This document shows, one piece after another, positions 43,139 to 51,958 of a DNA stretch of 64,000 bases. Within the stretch, counting starts at the first letter, position 1, and every line of letters starts with the position of its first letter. The stretch is from the NCBI GenBank assembly GCA_041920465.1, contig JBHGXW010000009.1, positions 78,344-142,343 of the forward strand. The letters run 5' to 3'. The notes beneath the pieces were generated by a model. That model was not told the DNA's origin, made no database searches, and saw only the letters and a list, made by a program, of their open reading frames with translations. The translations under genes were made by a program, and so were the position numbers. The stretch comes from Brevibacillus_H sp041920465. Its GTDB lineage: Bacteria > Bacillota > Bacilli > Brevibacillales > Brevibacillaceae.

Positions 43139-43876
43139 TTATTCAATACTCTTCAAGATCTCGCCAATCTGCTCTTTCTCTTGTAAAATCTCTTGTTTCA
43201 CGTTGATCAACTCTTGCAGTTGGCCAGTCAGTTCGTCGATCTCTGCTTTAAATTGGGTTTCATCTTTATTTTTGTACGCTTCTTTGGCGCCTTTCAATGT
43301 TTCTTTGATATTGGCCCGAAGCTCTTTTACCTTTTCGTGATTCGCTTTTTTCTCTTCACGAATCGGTTTGATTTGGGAAAGTGGCCCTTTCATGCTTTTG
43401 CGGAACTCTTTGAACTGCTGGAAATCCGTTCCGAGGGAAGCCAGCTTCTCTTGAATTGCTTGGTGATTTGCTTCGATCTGTGCTTTCAGCGCCTTTACCT
43501 TTTCCTGATCTTTATTGGCTTTGGCCGCTTTGAGTTCTTCTACGAGTTTCTTGCTGGCTTCTTTAAGCGGCTTCACTTCCTGCATGACCGCTTTCACTTT
43601 TTCCCGAAGTTCCGGCGAGAGATCTCCTCTGATCGTTTGCCATAATTCGTGGTTTGTACCTGTCAGCGCCTTCAGTTGTTCGTTTATCTGCTTTCGTTGT
43701 TGATTAAGAGCTTGGATTGCCTGGAATTCAGGGGTTTCTTTCAGCTTCTGCTTCGCTTCCTTGGCTTGCTCAGCTTTTGGTGCAGGCGCAATCTCCTCTG
43801 CACCAACGGCACCGATTCCACTCATCAATAAACTGGCAGTCAAAACAGATACGGCAAGAAACTTTTTCATTTTCAT
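43139..43876 (-). CDS. Secreted helical Lys/Glu-rich protein
   Basis: A 245-residue protein with a clear signal peptide (residues 1-26, ending SGIGAVGA) and a mature part almost entirely charged amphipathic helix rich in Lys, Glu and Gln. Motifs such as LSPELREKVKAVMQEVKPLKE recall Spy/CpxP-like envelope chaperones, but this is only a resemblance. It has no cysteine and no wall anchor, so it is probably exported to the envelope or medium. GGAGAG precedes the first ATG. Its terminator separates it from the response-regulator gene. Confidence 0.7.
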   Translation of the reverse strand: MKMKKFLAVSVLTASLLMSGIGAVGAEEIAPAPKAEQAKEAKQKLKETPEFQAIQALNQQRKQINEQLKALTGTNHELWQTIRGDLSPELREKVKAVMQEVKPLKEASKKLVEELKAAKANKDQEKVKALKAQIEANHQAIQEKLASLGTDFQQFKEFRKSMKGPLSQIKPIREEKKANHEKVKELRANIKETLKGAKEAYKNKDETQFKAEIDELTGQLQELINVKQEILQEKEQIGEILKSIE

Positions 43877-43979
43877 TCACTCTCCTTGCAAGGTTGGTTT
43901 GGCTTGTATAGCTTTATCTTAAAAAAAGCTTGCCGCAAAAGTGTGTAAGAGAAAATGAAAAAGTGTGGGATGGATTGGG

Positions 43980-44273
43980 TTACCGGATTCGATAAAGGGA
44001 GGTCCGGAAATAGATGATGATGACACACAAATTCCAAATTGCCGCACTGATAAAAATGGAGGATGTCCCCCACCACATAATCATCCAGCCGGAAAGATAC
44101 ATCGTGACAGGCATTCCGATTCGAAACAGGGTTCCAGTAATACCACTGATTCTTCCCATAAGGCGAACAGGTGTTTGTTCATGGCGAAACGTGTATACGG
44201 AAATGTTATGCAAGGAGATGGCAATTCCAATGATAAACAAGGAAACCGTCAGCATCGTAGCAGTAACTGACAT
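43980..44273 (-). pseudogene. C-terminal fragment of an MFS transporter
   Basis: About 97 codons encoding three hydrophobic helices and a conserved-looking loop (RLMGRISGITGTLFRIGMP), like the last third of an MFS efflux protein. GGAGG happens to precede an internal ATG, so a short product is possible. The first nine helices are missing and the upstream DNA belongs to another decayed frame, so it is treated as a remnant. Confidence 0.6.
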
Positions 44274-44339
44274 ATAGGTTCCTCCTTTACGGGATGCGGG
44301 ACTGTTCGACACCAGTGTTGCTTACTTGCTGAATCGATT

Positions 44340-44562
44340 GCATCCATACACGCGGCCAAGTCGTACCCCACCCCAATCAAGAAAATGAGTGCCAATAAAT
44401 CGTATAAGTGCGGTTTGGGATACTCGGATAATTCCCCATCACATTGATCCGCTTCAATGATGACGGTTTGAAACGCATCTTGCAGGGATGGCTTGATTCC
44501 TTATATTTTCCGGCTTTTTTGCGTCCTACATGGGCGTTAAACACGACATGAGAAAAAGACAT
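44340..44562 (-). pseudogene. Frameshifted remnant of an unrecognised gene
   Basis: Starting at ATG 44562 the minus strand reads MSFSHVVFNAHVGRKKAGKY. After a frame change near 44487 it continues as GIKPSLQDAFQTVIIEADQ and then YPKPHLYDLLALIFLIGVGY before running into the MFS fragment. Both halves look like real coding sequence. The family is not recognised. Confidence 0.45.
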
Positions 44563-44649
44563 GGCGTTCACCTTTCTTGTAGATTCCGATTTTGTTTCCG
44601 ATTTTGTTTCCAGTTTTATTGAATCAAATTTTCAGATCACTTAATTTAT

Positions 44650-44679
44650 AATAATTGCTTACTGGTGACAGCAATTATT
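44650..44679. other. Perfect ten-base-pair hairpin
   Basis: AATAATTGCT and AGCAATTATT are separated by ten bases. No T-run follows on either strand, so it is not a standard terminator. Confidence 0.5.
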
Positions 44680-44731
44680 GAAGAACCGTTTTTTAAACGA
44701 TCGATTGAAATTTCTTGAAATTACGTTTTCT

Positions 44732-44878
44732 TCAACTTTCCTCATGCCATTTCCCGGTAATAATAGATACTTGGGTCAAAGATCCTTGATTTTGAATCAG
44801 TTGGATATACGCTAGACGCAAGATCAGAAACGAAAACAGGAAAAAGATGACTAACAACATATAACTAAGCCGATTCAT
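44732..44878 (-). CDS. Small membrane peptide, resembles PBP N-terminus
   Basis: Forty-eight codons starting MNRLSYMLLVIFFLFSFLIL, then RLAYIQLIQNQGSL. One membrane helix followed by RLAYIQLIQ is the start pattern of class B penicillin-binding proteins. The frame stops soon after. It may be a remnant of such a gene or an independent small protein. AAAGG lies upstream. Confidence 0.4.
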   Translation of the reverse strand: MNRLSYMLLVIFFLFSFLILRLAYIQLIQNQGSLTQVSIITGKWHEES

Positions 44879-45005
44879 CCGTTAACCCGCCTTTCCTATT
44901 TGACTCTTCTTCCGTGATCAAGATAATACAAATGTCAAATGGAAAACATGGATCAAAGATGGCATCAACCTGAAATTTTCATGATAGTTGGCTGGCGAAA
45001 GACCA

Positions 45006-45035
45006 AACAAAAAAGGAGGCGATTACACCCCCTTT
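45006..45035 (-). terminator. Terminator of the FHA-regulator gene
   Basis: On the minus strand AAAGGGGG pairs with CCTCCTTT, followed by TTTTG. Confidence 0.7.
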
Positions 45036-45050
45036 GAGCTTGACGATATT

Positions 45051-45743
45051 CTATAAATCCAGCATGTAGCCATAGCGTGGTACGGTTACGATACGTTCCC
45101 CGTACTTCCCCAGTTTTTTGCGCAAGCGGTAGACGAGGGCATTCACTTCATCCCGCCCTACATCCGGTATACCGGAATTTTGCTCCGTCAAGCGCTCCGG
45201 CCAAATTTTTATTTTGATCTCATCATAGCTGACAGCCTGGTTTACTTTTTGATAGAGAAACATTAAAAGATCCAGGTCTTTTCCGGACAAATTCAAATTT
45301 TCCCCCTCGATTAACACTTCTCTGCGATCAGGATTTACCAGTAAGCCTGACTGATTCTGCTCATGAGTAAGCAGGAACGGAAATTTGAACTCACTTGTTT
45401 TGCCCAAATCCTGCTCATTCATATTATTGAAGATGAGGGTGACTTCTCCCTTGGCAAGCGTAATCCGATCGCCATCCTTTAACGGATAGGGATGCTGATC
45501 AATCCGGCTGCCGTTTACCTCGGTTCCATGCTTGCTCATTAAATCTGATAAACAATACTGATTGTTCTCGCTCGTGATGACAGCATGCTTTCTAGAGATG
45601 TACATGCTGGTAAAGGCTATGTCTGGATCATTGTCCTGCCAGCGGCGCCCGATCAAGAATTCGTTCTTGGTTATATGAATGATGTGATGAATTTGATACG
45701 GCTCGCCTTTTTCAATTACCAGATATACCCCTTGTGAACTCAT
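45051..45743 (-). CDS. FHA domain - winged-helix transcription regulator
   Basis: A 230-residue protein. The N-terminal FHA domain (about 5-110) binds phosphothreonine; the key motifs are FLIGRRW, SRKHAVI and HGTEVNG. The C-terminal part (about 130-230) is an OmpR-type winged helix (SGKDLDLLMFLYQKVNQAVS, VNALVYRLRKKL, VPRYGYML). The FHA domain replaces the usual receiver, so control by a Ser/Thr kinase is plausible. No such kinase is nearby. Transcribed as a single gene. Confidence 0.85.
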   Translation of the reverse strand: MSSQGVYLVIEKGEPYQIHHIIHITKNEFLIGRRWQDNDPDIAFTSMYISRKHAVITSENNQYCLSDLMSKHGTEVNGSRIDQHPYPLKDGDRITLAKGEVTLIFNNMNEQDLGKTSEFKFPFLLTHEQNQSGLLVNPDRREVLIEGENLNLSGKDLDLLMFLYQKVNQAVSYDEIKIKIWPERLTEQNSGIPDVGRDEVNALVYRLRKKLGKYGERIVTVPRYGYMLDL

Positions 45744-45807
45744 AGAATCACTCCGGAACTCTCAAATGGTCATATCAGATATTATTATGGGAGGAACCGG
45801 ATAAATG

Positions 45808-47142
45808 TCAACTGGCTTCTACATGCTGCTTTCGCTCCCCAATCTGTTTTCTCCGTTTACCGGCCATGATTCCGACTGCCAATCCGACTAATCCAGGCAG
45901 CAGCCAGCCAACACCCTCTTTATACAGAGGCAGCTTTTCGAGCCAAACGTTCCAGGCGTTGGAGAGAAACGTTCCGTTGATCATATCAGCAAGGCTGAAA
46001 ATCGCTACAATTGTAATCGTTACGGCGTACACTGAAGTAGACCCATGAAACAAACGATCAGCCAATGCGAGCAGGATAAGCACGATGGCAACCGGATAAA
46101 TCGCCCCCAGAATCGGAACAGATACTTTGAGAATTTGCGTCAAGCCAAGATTGGCAATCAAAAGACTAACCAAGCAGATGACTTTAACCCAAGCCTGATA
46201 CGACAGACGCGGGATCATGGTCGAGAAAAACTGGCTACAAGATGTGACAAGTCCAATTGATACACACAAGCAAGCGAGAGTAAACAATCCTCCCAAGAGC
46301 ACAGCACCACCCTGTCCGAACAGGTGATTCATTACTTGGCTAAGGATTTGGGCACCATTCTCAGGATTTTGCGCAGCACTCGTCGCTCCCAAATACCCCA
46401 AGATCACGTAAATGACAGAGAGAATCATTCCTGCGCCTATCCCTGCGTAAATGATATAGGTTGCTAATTTTTTGTTGTTTTCCATCCCTTTTGAGCGAAT
46501 GGCGTTGGCCACGACAATTCCGTATGCCAAAGCGGCAAGTGCATCCATTGTCAAATAACCGTCCAGAAAACCTTTAATGACGGGATTTTGGCCATATGGA
46601 CCTTGTGCTGCCTTCATTCCGCCCATCGGTGTGAACAGGCTTTTGATCAAGACAATCAGGATAAGTGCCAACAACGTCGGAGTCAAAAGCTTGCCGAAAC
46701 GGTCAACCAGTTTGGACGGCGACATGCTTAACCAGTAGACGACACCGAAGAAAAGCAGTGTGTACACCAATAAACTGACGGGGCTTACAGTCAGCTGCTC
46801 AGGAAGGAATGACCCTACACCCATTTCATAGGCCAAACTGCCTGCCCGCGGAATCGCCAGCCCCGGCCCGATTGACAAATATACGATAAGCGGAAAAATA
46901 AAGGCAAAAGACGGATGAACACGGCCGGCCAGCTCATGAAAGCTGCCGATTTTGGCGATGGCGGCAACACCCAAAATGGGCAGACCTACTGCAGACAGAA
47001 TAAACCCGGCAACCGAAATCCAGAGCTGCTCCCCTGCCTGATATCCCAAAAAGGCAGGGAAGATCAGATTGCCTGCACCAAAAAACATGGAAAATAACAT
47101 AAAACTGACAAACACCAAATCTTTTTTTGATAAACCATCCAT
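45808..47142 (-). CDS. brnQ: Branched-chain amino acid transporter BrnQ
   Basis: A 444-residue LIVCS family sodium-coupled carrier with twelve hydrophobic segments. GLSKKDLVFVSFMLFSMFFG and AGNLIFPAFLGYQAG are the hallmark first helix; DGYLTMDALAALAYGIVV is also conserved. It imports leucine, isoleucine and valine. ATG at 47142 follows GAGGGAG at about 12 bases. No T-box leader or other attenuator is seen upstream. Confidence 0.93.
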   Translation of the reverse strand: MDGLSKKDLVFVSFMLFSMFFGAGNLIFPAFLGYQAGEQLWISVAGFILSAVGLPILGVAAIAKIGSFHELAGRVHPSFAFIFPLIVYLSIGPGLAIPRAGSLAYEMGVGSFLPEQLTVSPVSLLVYTLLFFGVVYWLSMSPSKLVDRFGKLLTPTLLALILIVLIKSLFTPMGGMKAAQGPYGQNPVIKGFLDGYLTMDALAALAYGIVVANAIRSKGMENNKKLATYIIYAGIGAGMILSVIYVILGYLGATSAAQNPENGAQILSQVMNHLFGQGGAVLLGGLFTLACLCVSIGLVTSCSQFFSTMIPRLSYQAWVKVICLVSLLIANLGLTQILKVSVPILGAIYPVAIVLILLALADRLFHGSTSVYAVTITIVAIFSLADMINGTFLSNAWNVWLEKLPLYKEGVGWLLPGLVGLAVGIMAGKRRKQIGERKQHVEAS

Positions 47143-47373
47143 AGTATTGTTTCTCCCTCTTCCCAATAATTGTTCATGAATGATTGATATCTCTATTTGG
47201 TTTTTTAAACGCTATTGTAACAGCAATCAAAGTGATTAGCCATCCAATTAAAATAAATCGGAATAGCAAATTTATTCCCGCAATTATTGTGTGTTATCAT
47301 AGAAAAATGTGGAAGTATATGCAACTGTTTTTGCCAGATAGATACTTGAATTATAAACTAAGGTTGTGAAAAA

Positions 47374-48012
47374 ATGAGCAAGTTTAACCCATTCCATGAA
47401 GTAGTGTCCAACGAAGAAGAGCTGCGTTCCCTGCTTGGGCAGCCCAGTAAACTCGCTTCACGCAAAGTAATCTCATATCTTGATCAGCATTGCCGCAACT
47501 TTATTGCGAAATCTCCATTTTTGCTGTTGGCAACCGCCGATTCTTCCGGGTTGTGTGATGCCTCCCCTCGGGGGGATGCAGCAGGTTTCGTTCTGGTGCT
47601 TGATGACAACCATCTGGTAATTCCGGAGCGTCCGGGAAACCGCAGAGTGGATTCGTTGCGCAATATCTTGTCCAATCCAAGAGTCGGGCTGCTCTTTGTC
47701 ATCCCCGGTTTGGAAGAGACATTAAGAGTTAACGGTATGGCAAGTGTCATTCGCGATCAAGAACTGCTCGAGCAGATGGCAGTTAACGGCCGCAGTCCTG
47801 TTCTCGGCATCGGCGTAAAAGTGGAAGAATGCTTCCTGCACTGTGCCAAAGCATTTAAACGCTCAGGTCTTTGGAGTCCGGACTCTTGGCCAGACCAAGA
47901 CTCACTGCCAATCCCTGCCCGAATGTTGGCTGACCACGCCAAACTGCCTGGTGTCGATGCTGACAATGTAGCCAGTCTCCTTCATGAAAGCTACACGAAA
48001 AGGTTGTATTAA
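47374..48012 (+). CDS. Pyridoxamine 5'-phosphate oxidase-like FMN protein
   Basis: A 212-residue protein of the MSMEG_1061-type PPOX subfamily. The split-barrel flavin-binding fold shows SPFLLLATADSSGLCDASPRG, LVIPERPGNRRVDSL and NPRVGLLF. These bind FMN or a related cofactor; the substrate is unknown, and the protein is unlikely to make pyridoxal phosphate. The gene stands alone, divergent from brnQ. The start has no strong ribosome site (AAGGTTGTG). Confidence 0.87.
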   Translation: MSKFNPFHEVVSNEEELRSLLGQPSKLASRKVISYLDQHCRNFIAKSPFLLLATADSSGLCDASPRGDAAGFVLVLDDNHLVIPERPGNRRVDSLRNILSNPRVGLLFVIPGLEETLRVNGMASVIRDQELLEQMAVNGRSPVLGIGVKVEECFLHCAKAFKRSGLWSPDSWPDQDSLPIPARMLADHAKLPGVDADNVASLLHESYTKRLY

Positions 48013-48044
48013 AAGAAAAAACGGCTGCCGGGTGTGGCAGCCGT
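48011..48044 (-). terminator. Terminator for the minus strand
   Basis: ACGGCTGCC and GGCAGCCGT pair; on the minus strand a T-run follows (plus-strand A-run 48011-48021). It is downstream of the decayed gene at 48100-48463 and next to the PPOX stop codon. Confidence 0.7.
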
Positions 48045-48099
48045 CCGAGTATCGAGGTTGATTATTCTTTGTATTTCGCAAGCACTTCTTTCTTTACCT

Positions 48100-48463
48100 T
48101 CAATAATGCAGATAGACATGTTCGAACTTTTTGGAATCGTCATTTTCTATGGTTGAATATTTTCCTTGTGTGACACCTGTCGGAATCCAGTCTTCAGGAT
48201 GGGTGTAATTCGGTTTTAAGAATAATACATAATTTTTCTTACTTTCCATCGGCCGATAACCTTCAATGCTCAAGCGGGTCTTGCCAAAAAATGTATTTTT
48301 TACCATAAAATCCTGTTATTTCAAATTGATTATATTTAATTTTACCTGGCCAATTACATTCCAAACGGATATCTTCAAAATCATCACGACCCACGGCGTA
48401 ATGAAAATGTGTCCATGTATTAGCCAAAACCGCTGCATTATGATAACATTCAATCGATTGAAC
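48100..48463 (-). pseudogene. Frameshifted unrecognised gene remnant
   Basis: The minus strand codes first for VLANTWTHFHYAVGRDDFED and EITGFYGKKYIF, then, after a shift in the T-run near 48293-48300, for GKTRLSIEGYRPMESKKNYV and LFLKPNYTHPEDWIPTGVTQ. An in-frame stop lies before the visible start. The pieces look like one secreted or lipoprotein-type domain, but the family is not recognised. The terminator downstream suggests it was once a transcribed gene. Confidence 0.5.
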
Positions 48464-48521
48464 CTATTTCTTCAAATCAAGCTGAAAGAACGGCATCATA
48501 CATGTCAGGAGGTCCTCTGCC

Positions 48522-49655
48522 ATGAATAAGCATCCCAAAATACGAATGATTGCAACTTCATCTCTCATGATGGCTGTTCTCCTGAGTGGTTGCCAGTATT
48601 CGCAATGGGAATCTTTATTGCCCAACAACAAACAGGAACAGGCTTCGCCATCACCGCAACCACTTCCCCCTTCATCTACAAATGGCGGAACACCAACCAG
48701 TGGATCATCTACAAGTGGATCACCAGCGGCTGTTTCATCAACGAACGAAACTTCTTATTCACCATACGGCCCGACCCAAATGCCTGTAGATTTGACAATC
48801 ATCCCGAAAGTGCTGGTGCTTCCTCCCGGGGAAAGCAGAGCGCTCCCGCAAGCAAAAGGGTTGGATTATAAAGTCTCATCCCCGCTCGTTTCCATAAAAG
48901 GAGGAGAAGTCGTCGTCTCCAGGCAGGCTCAGGACGGAGACCATGCTACCGTCACCGTTTCCTATCAAGGACAGACGAAAGAAGTCCTGATTACCGTCAT
49001 GACCCCTTTGGCTGACACCGTTAAAACCGTTAATGGGGTGCCAACCGTCACCAACCCGAATGATCTTTTGGTCGTCGTGAATAAACAGCGTTCGCTGCCG
49101 GAAGGTTTTGTGCCAAAAGATTTGGTTGAGCCAAATGTTCCGTTTTCTTTCTCTGGCAAAAGCGAAAAACGGCTGCTCCGCAAAGAAGCAGCCAAAGCTC
49201 TTGAAGAAATGTTTGCCCAAGCAAAACAGGAGAATATTCAGTTGTTCGGCGTCTCTGGCTACCGTTCCTATACAACTCAAAAAGACTTGTTCGCGTCCTA
49301 CGTCAAGACCCAGGGAAGCAAACACGCTTTCCAGTACAGTGCTCAGGCAGGCAAAAGCGAACATCAAACCGGTCTGGCCATTGACGTCTCTGGTCCTGAC
49401 AGCAATACCCGATTAGAAGAGTCGTTCGTCAACACACCGGAAGGCAAGTGGCTGGCAAAGCATGCTGCCGATTTTGGCTTCATCATCCGCTACCCCAAAG
49501 GAAAAGAGAGCATAACCGGCTACTCATACGAACCATGGCATATTCGCTACGTCGGAAAAGAAGTGGCTCAAGAAATTGCGAGAAAAAACATCACGCTGGA
49601 ACAATATTTCCAGCAAGCGGAATCAGCCAGCCGAAATTTCATCTACAAACAATAA
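48522..49655 (+). CDS. VanY-type D-Ala-D-Ala carboxypeptidase lipoprotein
   Basis: A 377-residue lipoprotein (lipobox VLLSGC), with a Ser/Pro/Gly-rich linker to about residue 85, a beta-rich segment (about 90-165), and a C-terminal peptidase domain. Zinc-ligand motifs of the VanY/LdcB family are intact: SGYRSYTTQ, SEHQTGLAIDV and YEPWHIRYVG. It trims the terminal residue of peptidoglycan stem peptides. AGGAGG lies nine bases before the ATG. It ends at its own small terminator. Confidence 0.92.
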   Translation: MNKHPKIRMIATSSLMMAVLLSGCQYSQWESLLPNNKQEQASPSPQPLPPSSTNGGTPTSGSSTSGSPAAVSSTNETSYSPYGPTQMPVDLTIIPKVLVLPPGESRALPQAKGLDYKVSSPLVSIKGGEVVVSRQAQDGDHATVTVSYQGQTKEVLITVMTPLADTVKTVNGVPTVTNPNDLLVVVNKQRSLPEGFVPKDLVEPNVPFSFSGKSEKRLLRKEAAKALEEMFAQAKQENIQLFGVSGYRSYTTQKDLFASYVKTQGSKHAFQYSAQAGKSEHQTGLAIDVSGPDSNTRLEESFVNTPEGKWLAKHAADFGFIIRYPKGKESITGYSYEPWHIRYVGKEVAQEIARKNITLEQYFQQAESASRNFIYKQ

Positions 49656-49676
49656 GACGCGATTTCTCGCGTCTTT
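49654..49676 (+). terminator. Terminator after the VanY-type gene
   Basis: AAGACGCGA pairs with TCGCGTCTT around a four-base loop. The T-run is short. Confidence 0.6.
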
Positions 49677-50040
49677 GATATTATCCCCTCTGAGCAGACA
49701 GTAAGGATAAGTCCCTTTACAGTTTACTTGAAGGGGATTTCTTTATGGGGAAACTTGACATTTTCCATATATTTACCTATATTTCAAATAAAGCCAATCT
49801 CTGCTGCGTTATTTTTGCAATGCTGAAACTTGATAGCTAGTATTCCATATGGCAATAAATAGCTGCCGAACCAATTACTTGAAGAGAATCGTTCGTCATT
49901 TACTGAAAATTGTTTTGGTTCCGAAAGCCAAATTCTTTCGTGAAAGCTCACACAGGCTTGAATGTATGCTGGAGACGGGAACCAATAATAACATGATCTA
50001 TCGTAGTGAACAACGGTATGTTAGTGTGGAGGGGATATCC

Positions 50041-50634
50041 TTGTTACCAGTTCATGCGGCAAATTGGAATGACGATTCAAGTTCCTGGATTGAAAGGTTA
50101 TCAAGTTCTTCGTTCATCCTTAACAGTAAAGGAACAATTATTTCTTGGAGCCCCTTGCTGGAAACGCTTACAGGTATTTCTCCTGATTCCGTCATAGGGT
50201 CACCTTGTTCTGATCTGAAGATCTTTTATGATTCGAGGCAGAATGGAATTTGCAGTAACCATTGTCCCGTGCAGAGGGCAGTACAGGAAGCTAACAGTCA
50301 ACTGGGACGATGTCATGTCTGGATTAAAAGGGGTGAGCATCTGATCCCTGTAGTCAAAACGGTAATAATAATCCCCATCCCCAATCAGGGTGAATGGATT
50401 GCCCTCGTAACCCTTGACAGAGATACTGATCCACTGGATAAATTTGATCTGACTCCTACAGAAAAACGTGTACTCCAGTTTATCTGCCAAGGGTATTCAA
50501 CAACCGAAATCGGGATGCACATGAACATTGCGTATACAACGGTTCGAACCCATATCCACAGACTGCTCTGCAAGCTGCATGTCAGAAGCCAGAAGGAAGC
50601 GGTTGCGAAAGTTTGGGGAACCTATAAAAAATAG
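50041..50634 (+). CDS. PAS-LuxR transcription regulator with Cys-rich PAS domain
   Basis: About 197 residues. A PAS-like domain (SSSFILNSKGTIISWSPLLE) contains four cysteines in GSPCSDLKI, GICSNHCPV and GRCHVWI, which could hold an iron-sulfur cluster, haem or metal. A LuxR-type helix-turn-helix follows (LTPTEKRVLQFICQGYSTTE, TTVRTHIHRLLCKL). TTG at 50041 is chosen because GGAGGGG precedes it by six bases; the frame is open to an ATG at 49849 but that part looks non-coding. It lies directly upstream of the peptide-modification cluster and is the likely regulator. Confidence 0.75.
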   Translation: MLPVHAANWNDDSSSWIERLSSSSFILNSKGTIISWSPLLETLTGISPDSVIGSPCSDLKIFYDSRQNGICSNHCPVQRAVQEANSQLGRCHVWIKRGEHLIPVVKTVIIIPIPNQGEWIALVTLDRDTDPLDKFDLTPTEKRVLQFICQGYSTTEIGMHMNIAYTTVRTHIHRLLCKLHVRSQKEAVAKVWGTYKK

Positions 50635-50676
50635 ATGTGAGAGAACCCTTTTACAATGGAAAATTGCGCTTCTTCG

Positions 50677-50710
50677 ACAGTCGGCGAATTATCGTCGATT
50701 TTTTTGTTTT
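50677..50710 (+). terminator. Weak terminator after the LuxR-type gene
   Basis: TCGAC and GTCGA frame a loop and are followed by seven T. Stem is short. The remaining 200 bases before the first radical SAM gene carry its promoter region but no clear -35/-10 pair. Confidence 0.4.
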
Positions 50711-50909
50711 TTCAACATATCGAAATGTATATAACTTCAATGGCATTCTTACCCGATATGCCGGAAAAGCTGCCGCTTAAGAAGGCTATAAGCTGCCATC
50801 ATATTTTAACAAAATCTACTACAAATGGATGACGATATTCGTGGAAAAAATTGATAGTTTATCCATATAGTATGAAGGTTCAAATTTTCATTACGATAGG
50901 AGGTTTATT

Positions 50910-51944
50910 GTGAGCGAATTAGCAGCAATAAAGGATGAATTTAAGGCACCCTTTTACCTGGTTTGGGAAATCACGCTTCGTTGTAACGCCCAATGTGTCC
51001 ATTGCTACTCAGGCGCAGGCAAAGCTCATCCGCTGGAGTTTTCGACAGAAGAAGCACTCACTGTTGTAGACCAGCTTGCCGAAGCGGGAGTCCTGGTTCT
51101 GGGATTATCTGGAGGAGAAGCGCTTCTTCGGCCAGACTGGATGGAGATAGCTTCGCGTGCGAGCAGTCAGGGTATTTTGGTATCGATTGGGACAAACGGT
51201 GCGGTGATAGACGACGAGATGTGCAGCAAACTGCGCGAGGCAGGCGTCAAAAGCGTCTGTGTCAGTATTGATGGAGCAACTGCGGAGATCCATGAGAGTG
51301 TGCGTGGCGTTCCCGGGCTGTTTCAAAAAGCCGTCAATGCTGTCAAAACATTAGTGCGAAATGGGATTAGTGTAACAGTTGGATTTACTCCCACACGTCT
51401 TAATTTTCAGGATGGACGCAATGTTGTGAAGCTGGCGGCGGAACTTGGCGCAAATGGGGTGAATCTGTCCGAATTTGTCCCAACAGGGCGTGGCGATCAG
51501 AGCCTGGCGCTCACTCCTCAGGAACTACAGGGCGTGATTGAAGACTGGATCAGCATGCAGAAAGAATACAAGGACCGACTGAAAATTTACTGGCATGACT
51601 GTCGAGTGGCTCTCATGCTGCCGCCGAAAGAAGGCGCCCAATACATTGGATGCGGCGCAGGCATCGTGACTGCTCGCATTACGGTGGAGGGGAATGTGAC
51701 TCCTTGTGTGACACTGCCTTTGCCTGCCGGAAATTTAAGAGAAAAGACGTTTTTGGAAATCTGGAACGGCTCCCCCTTATTAGCACAAATCAGAGATCGG
51801 GAAACACGTGTGGACGGAAACTGTGGAACATGCCAGCACAAGTATGTATGCGGCGGATGCAGGTCTGTCTCCCTTGCCTATCACGGTGATGCTTTCAAAG
51901 GTGACACGTTCTGCTGGATCGTGCCCGAAGCCGTTAATTCGTAA
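50910..51944 (+). CDS. Radical SAM/SPASM peptide-modifying enzyme 1
   Basis: A 344-residue radical S-adenosylmethionine enzyme. The SAM-cluster motif CNAQCVHC lies at about residues 25-32, with LSGGEALLRPD as the SAM-binding GGE motif and VCVSIDGA following. The C-terminal SPASM domain carries auxiliary-cluster cysteines: GCGAG, NVTPC, and CGTCQHKYVCGGC with a final Cys 17 residues later. Such domains are typical of RiPP maturases (PqqE, AlbA). The GTG start follows AGGAGG. It is first in a cluster with a PqqD-like protein and a small peptide, so its substrate is probably that peptide. It is paralogous to the second radical SAM enzyme at 55216. Confidence 0.9.
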   Translation: MSELAAIKDEFKAPFYLVWEITLRCNAQCVHCYSGAGKAHPLEFSTEEALTVVDQLAEAGVLVLGLSGGEALLRPDWMEIASRASSQGILVSIGTNGAVIDDEMCSKLREAGVKSVCVSIDGATAEIHESVRGVPGLFQKAVNAVKTLVRNGISVTVGFTPTRLNFQDGRNVVKLAAELGANGVNLSEFVPTGRGDQSLALTPQELQGVIEDWISMQKEYKDRLKIYWHDCRVALMLPPKEGAQYIGCGAGIVTARITVEGNVTPCVTLPLPAGNLREKTFLEIWNGSPLLAQIRDRETRVDGNCGTCQHKYVCGGCRSVSLAYHGDAFKGDTFCWIVPEAVNS

Positions 51945-51958
51945 GGAAAGGAAGGCTG

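Noticed and set aside
43193..43645. Plus-strand frame rich in Phe and Leu
   Set aside because: It is the antisense shadow of the Lys/Glu-rich secreted protein, whose codons mirror as Phe and Leu.
47143..47373. T-box leader of brnQ
   Set aside because: No specifier loop or conserved T-box sequence is present in the divergent region.
49849..50040. Upstream extension of the LuxR-type protein to ATG 49849
   Set aside because: No ribosome site, composition unlike the rest, and TTG 50041 has a strong site.
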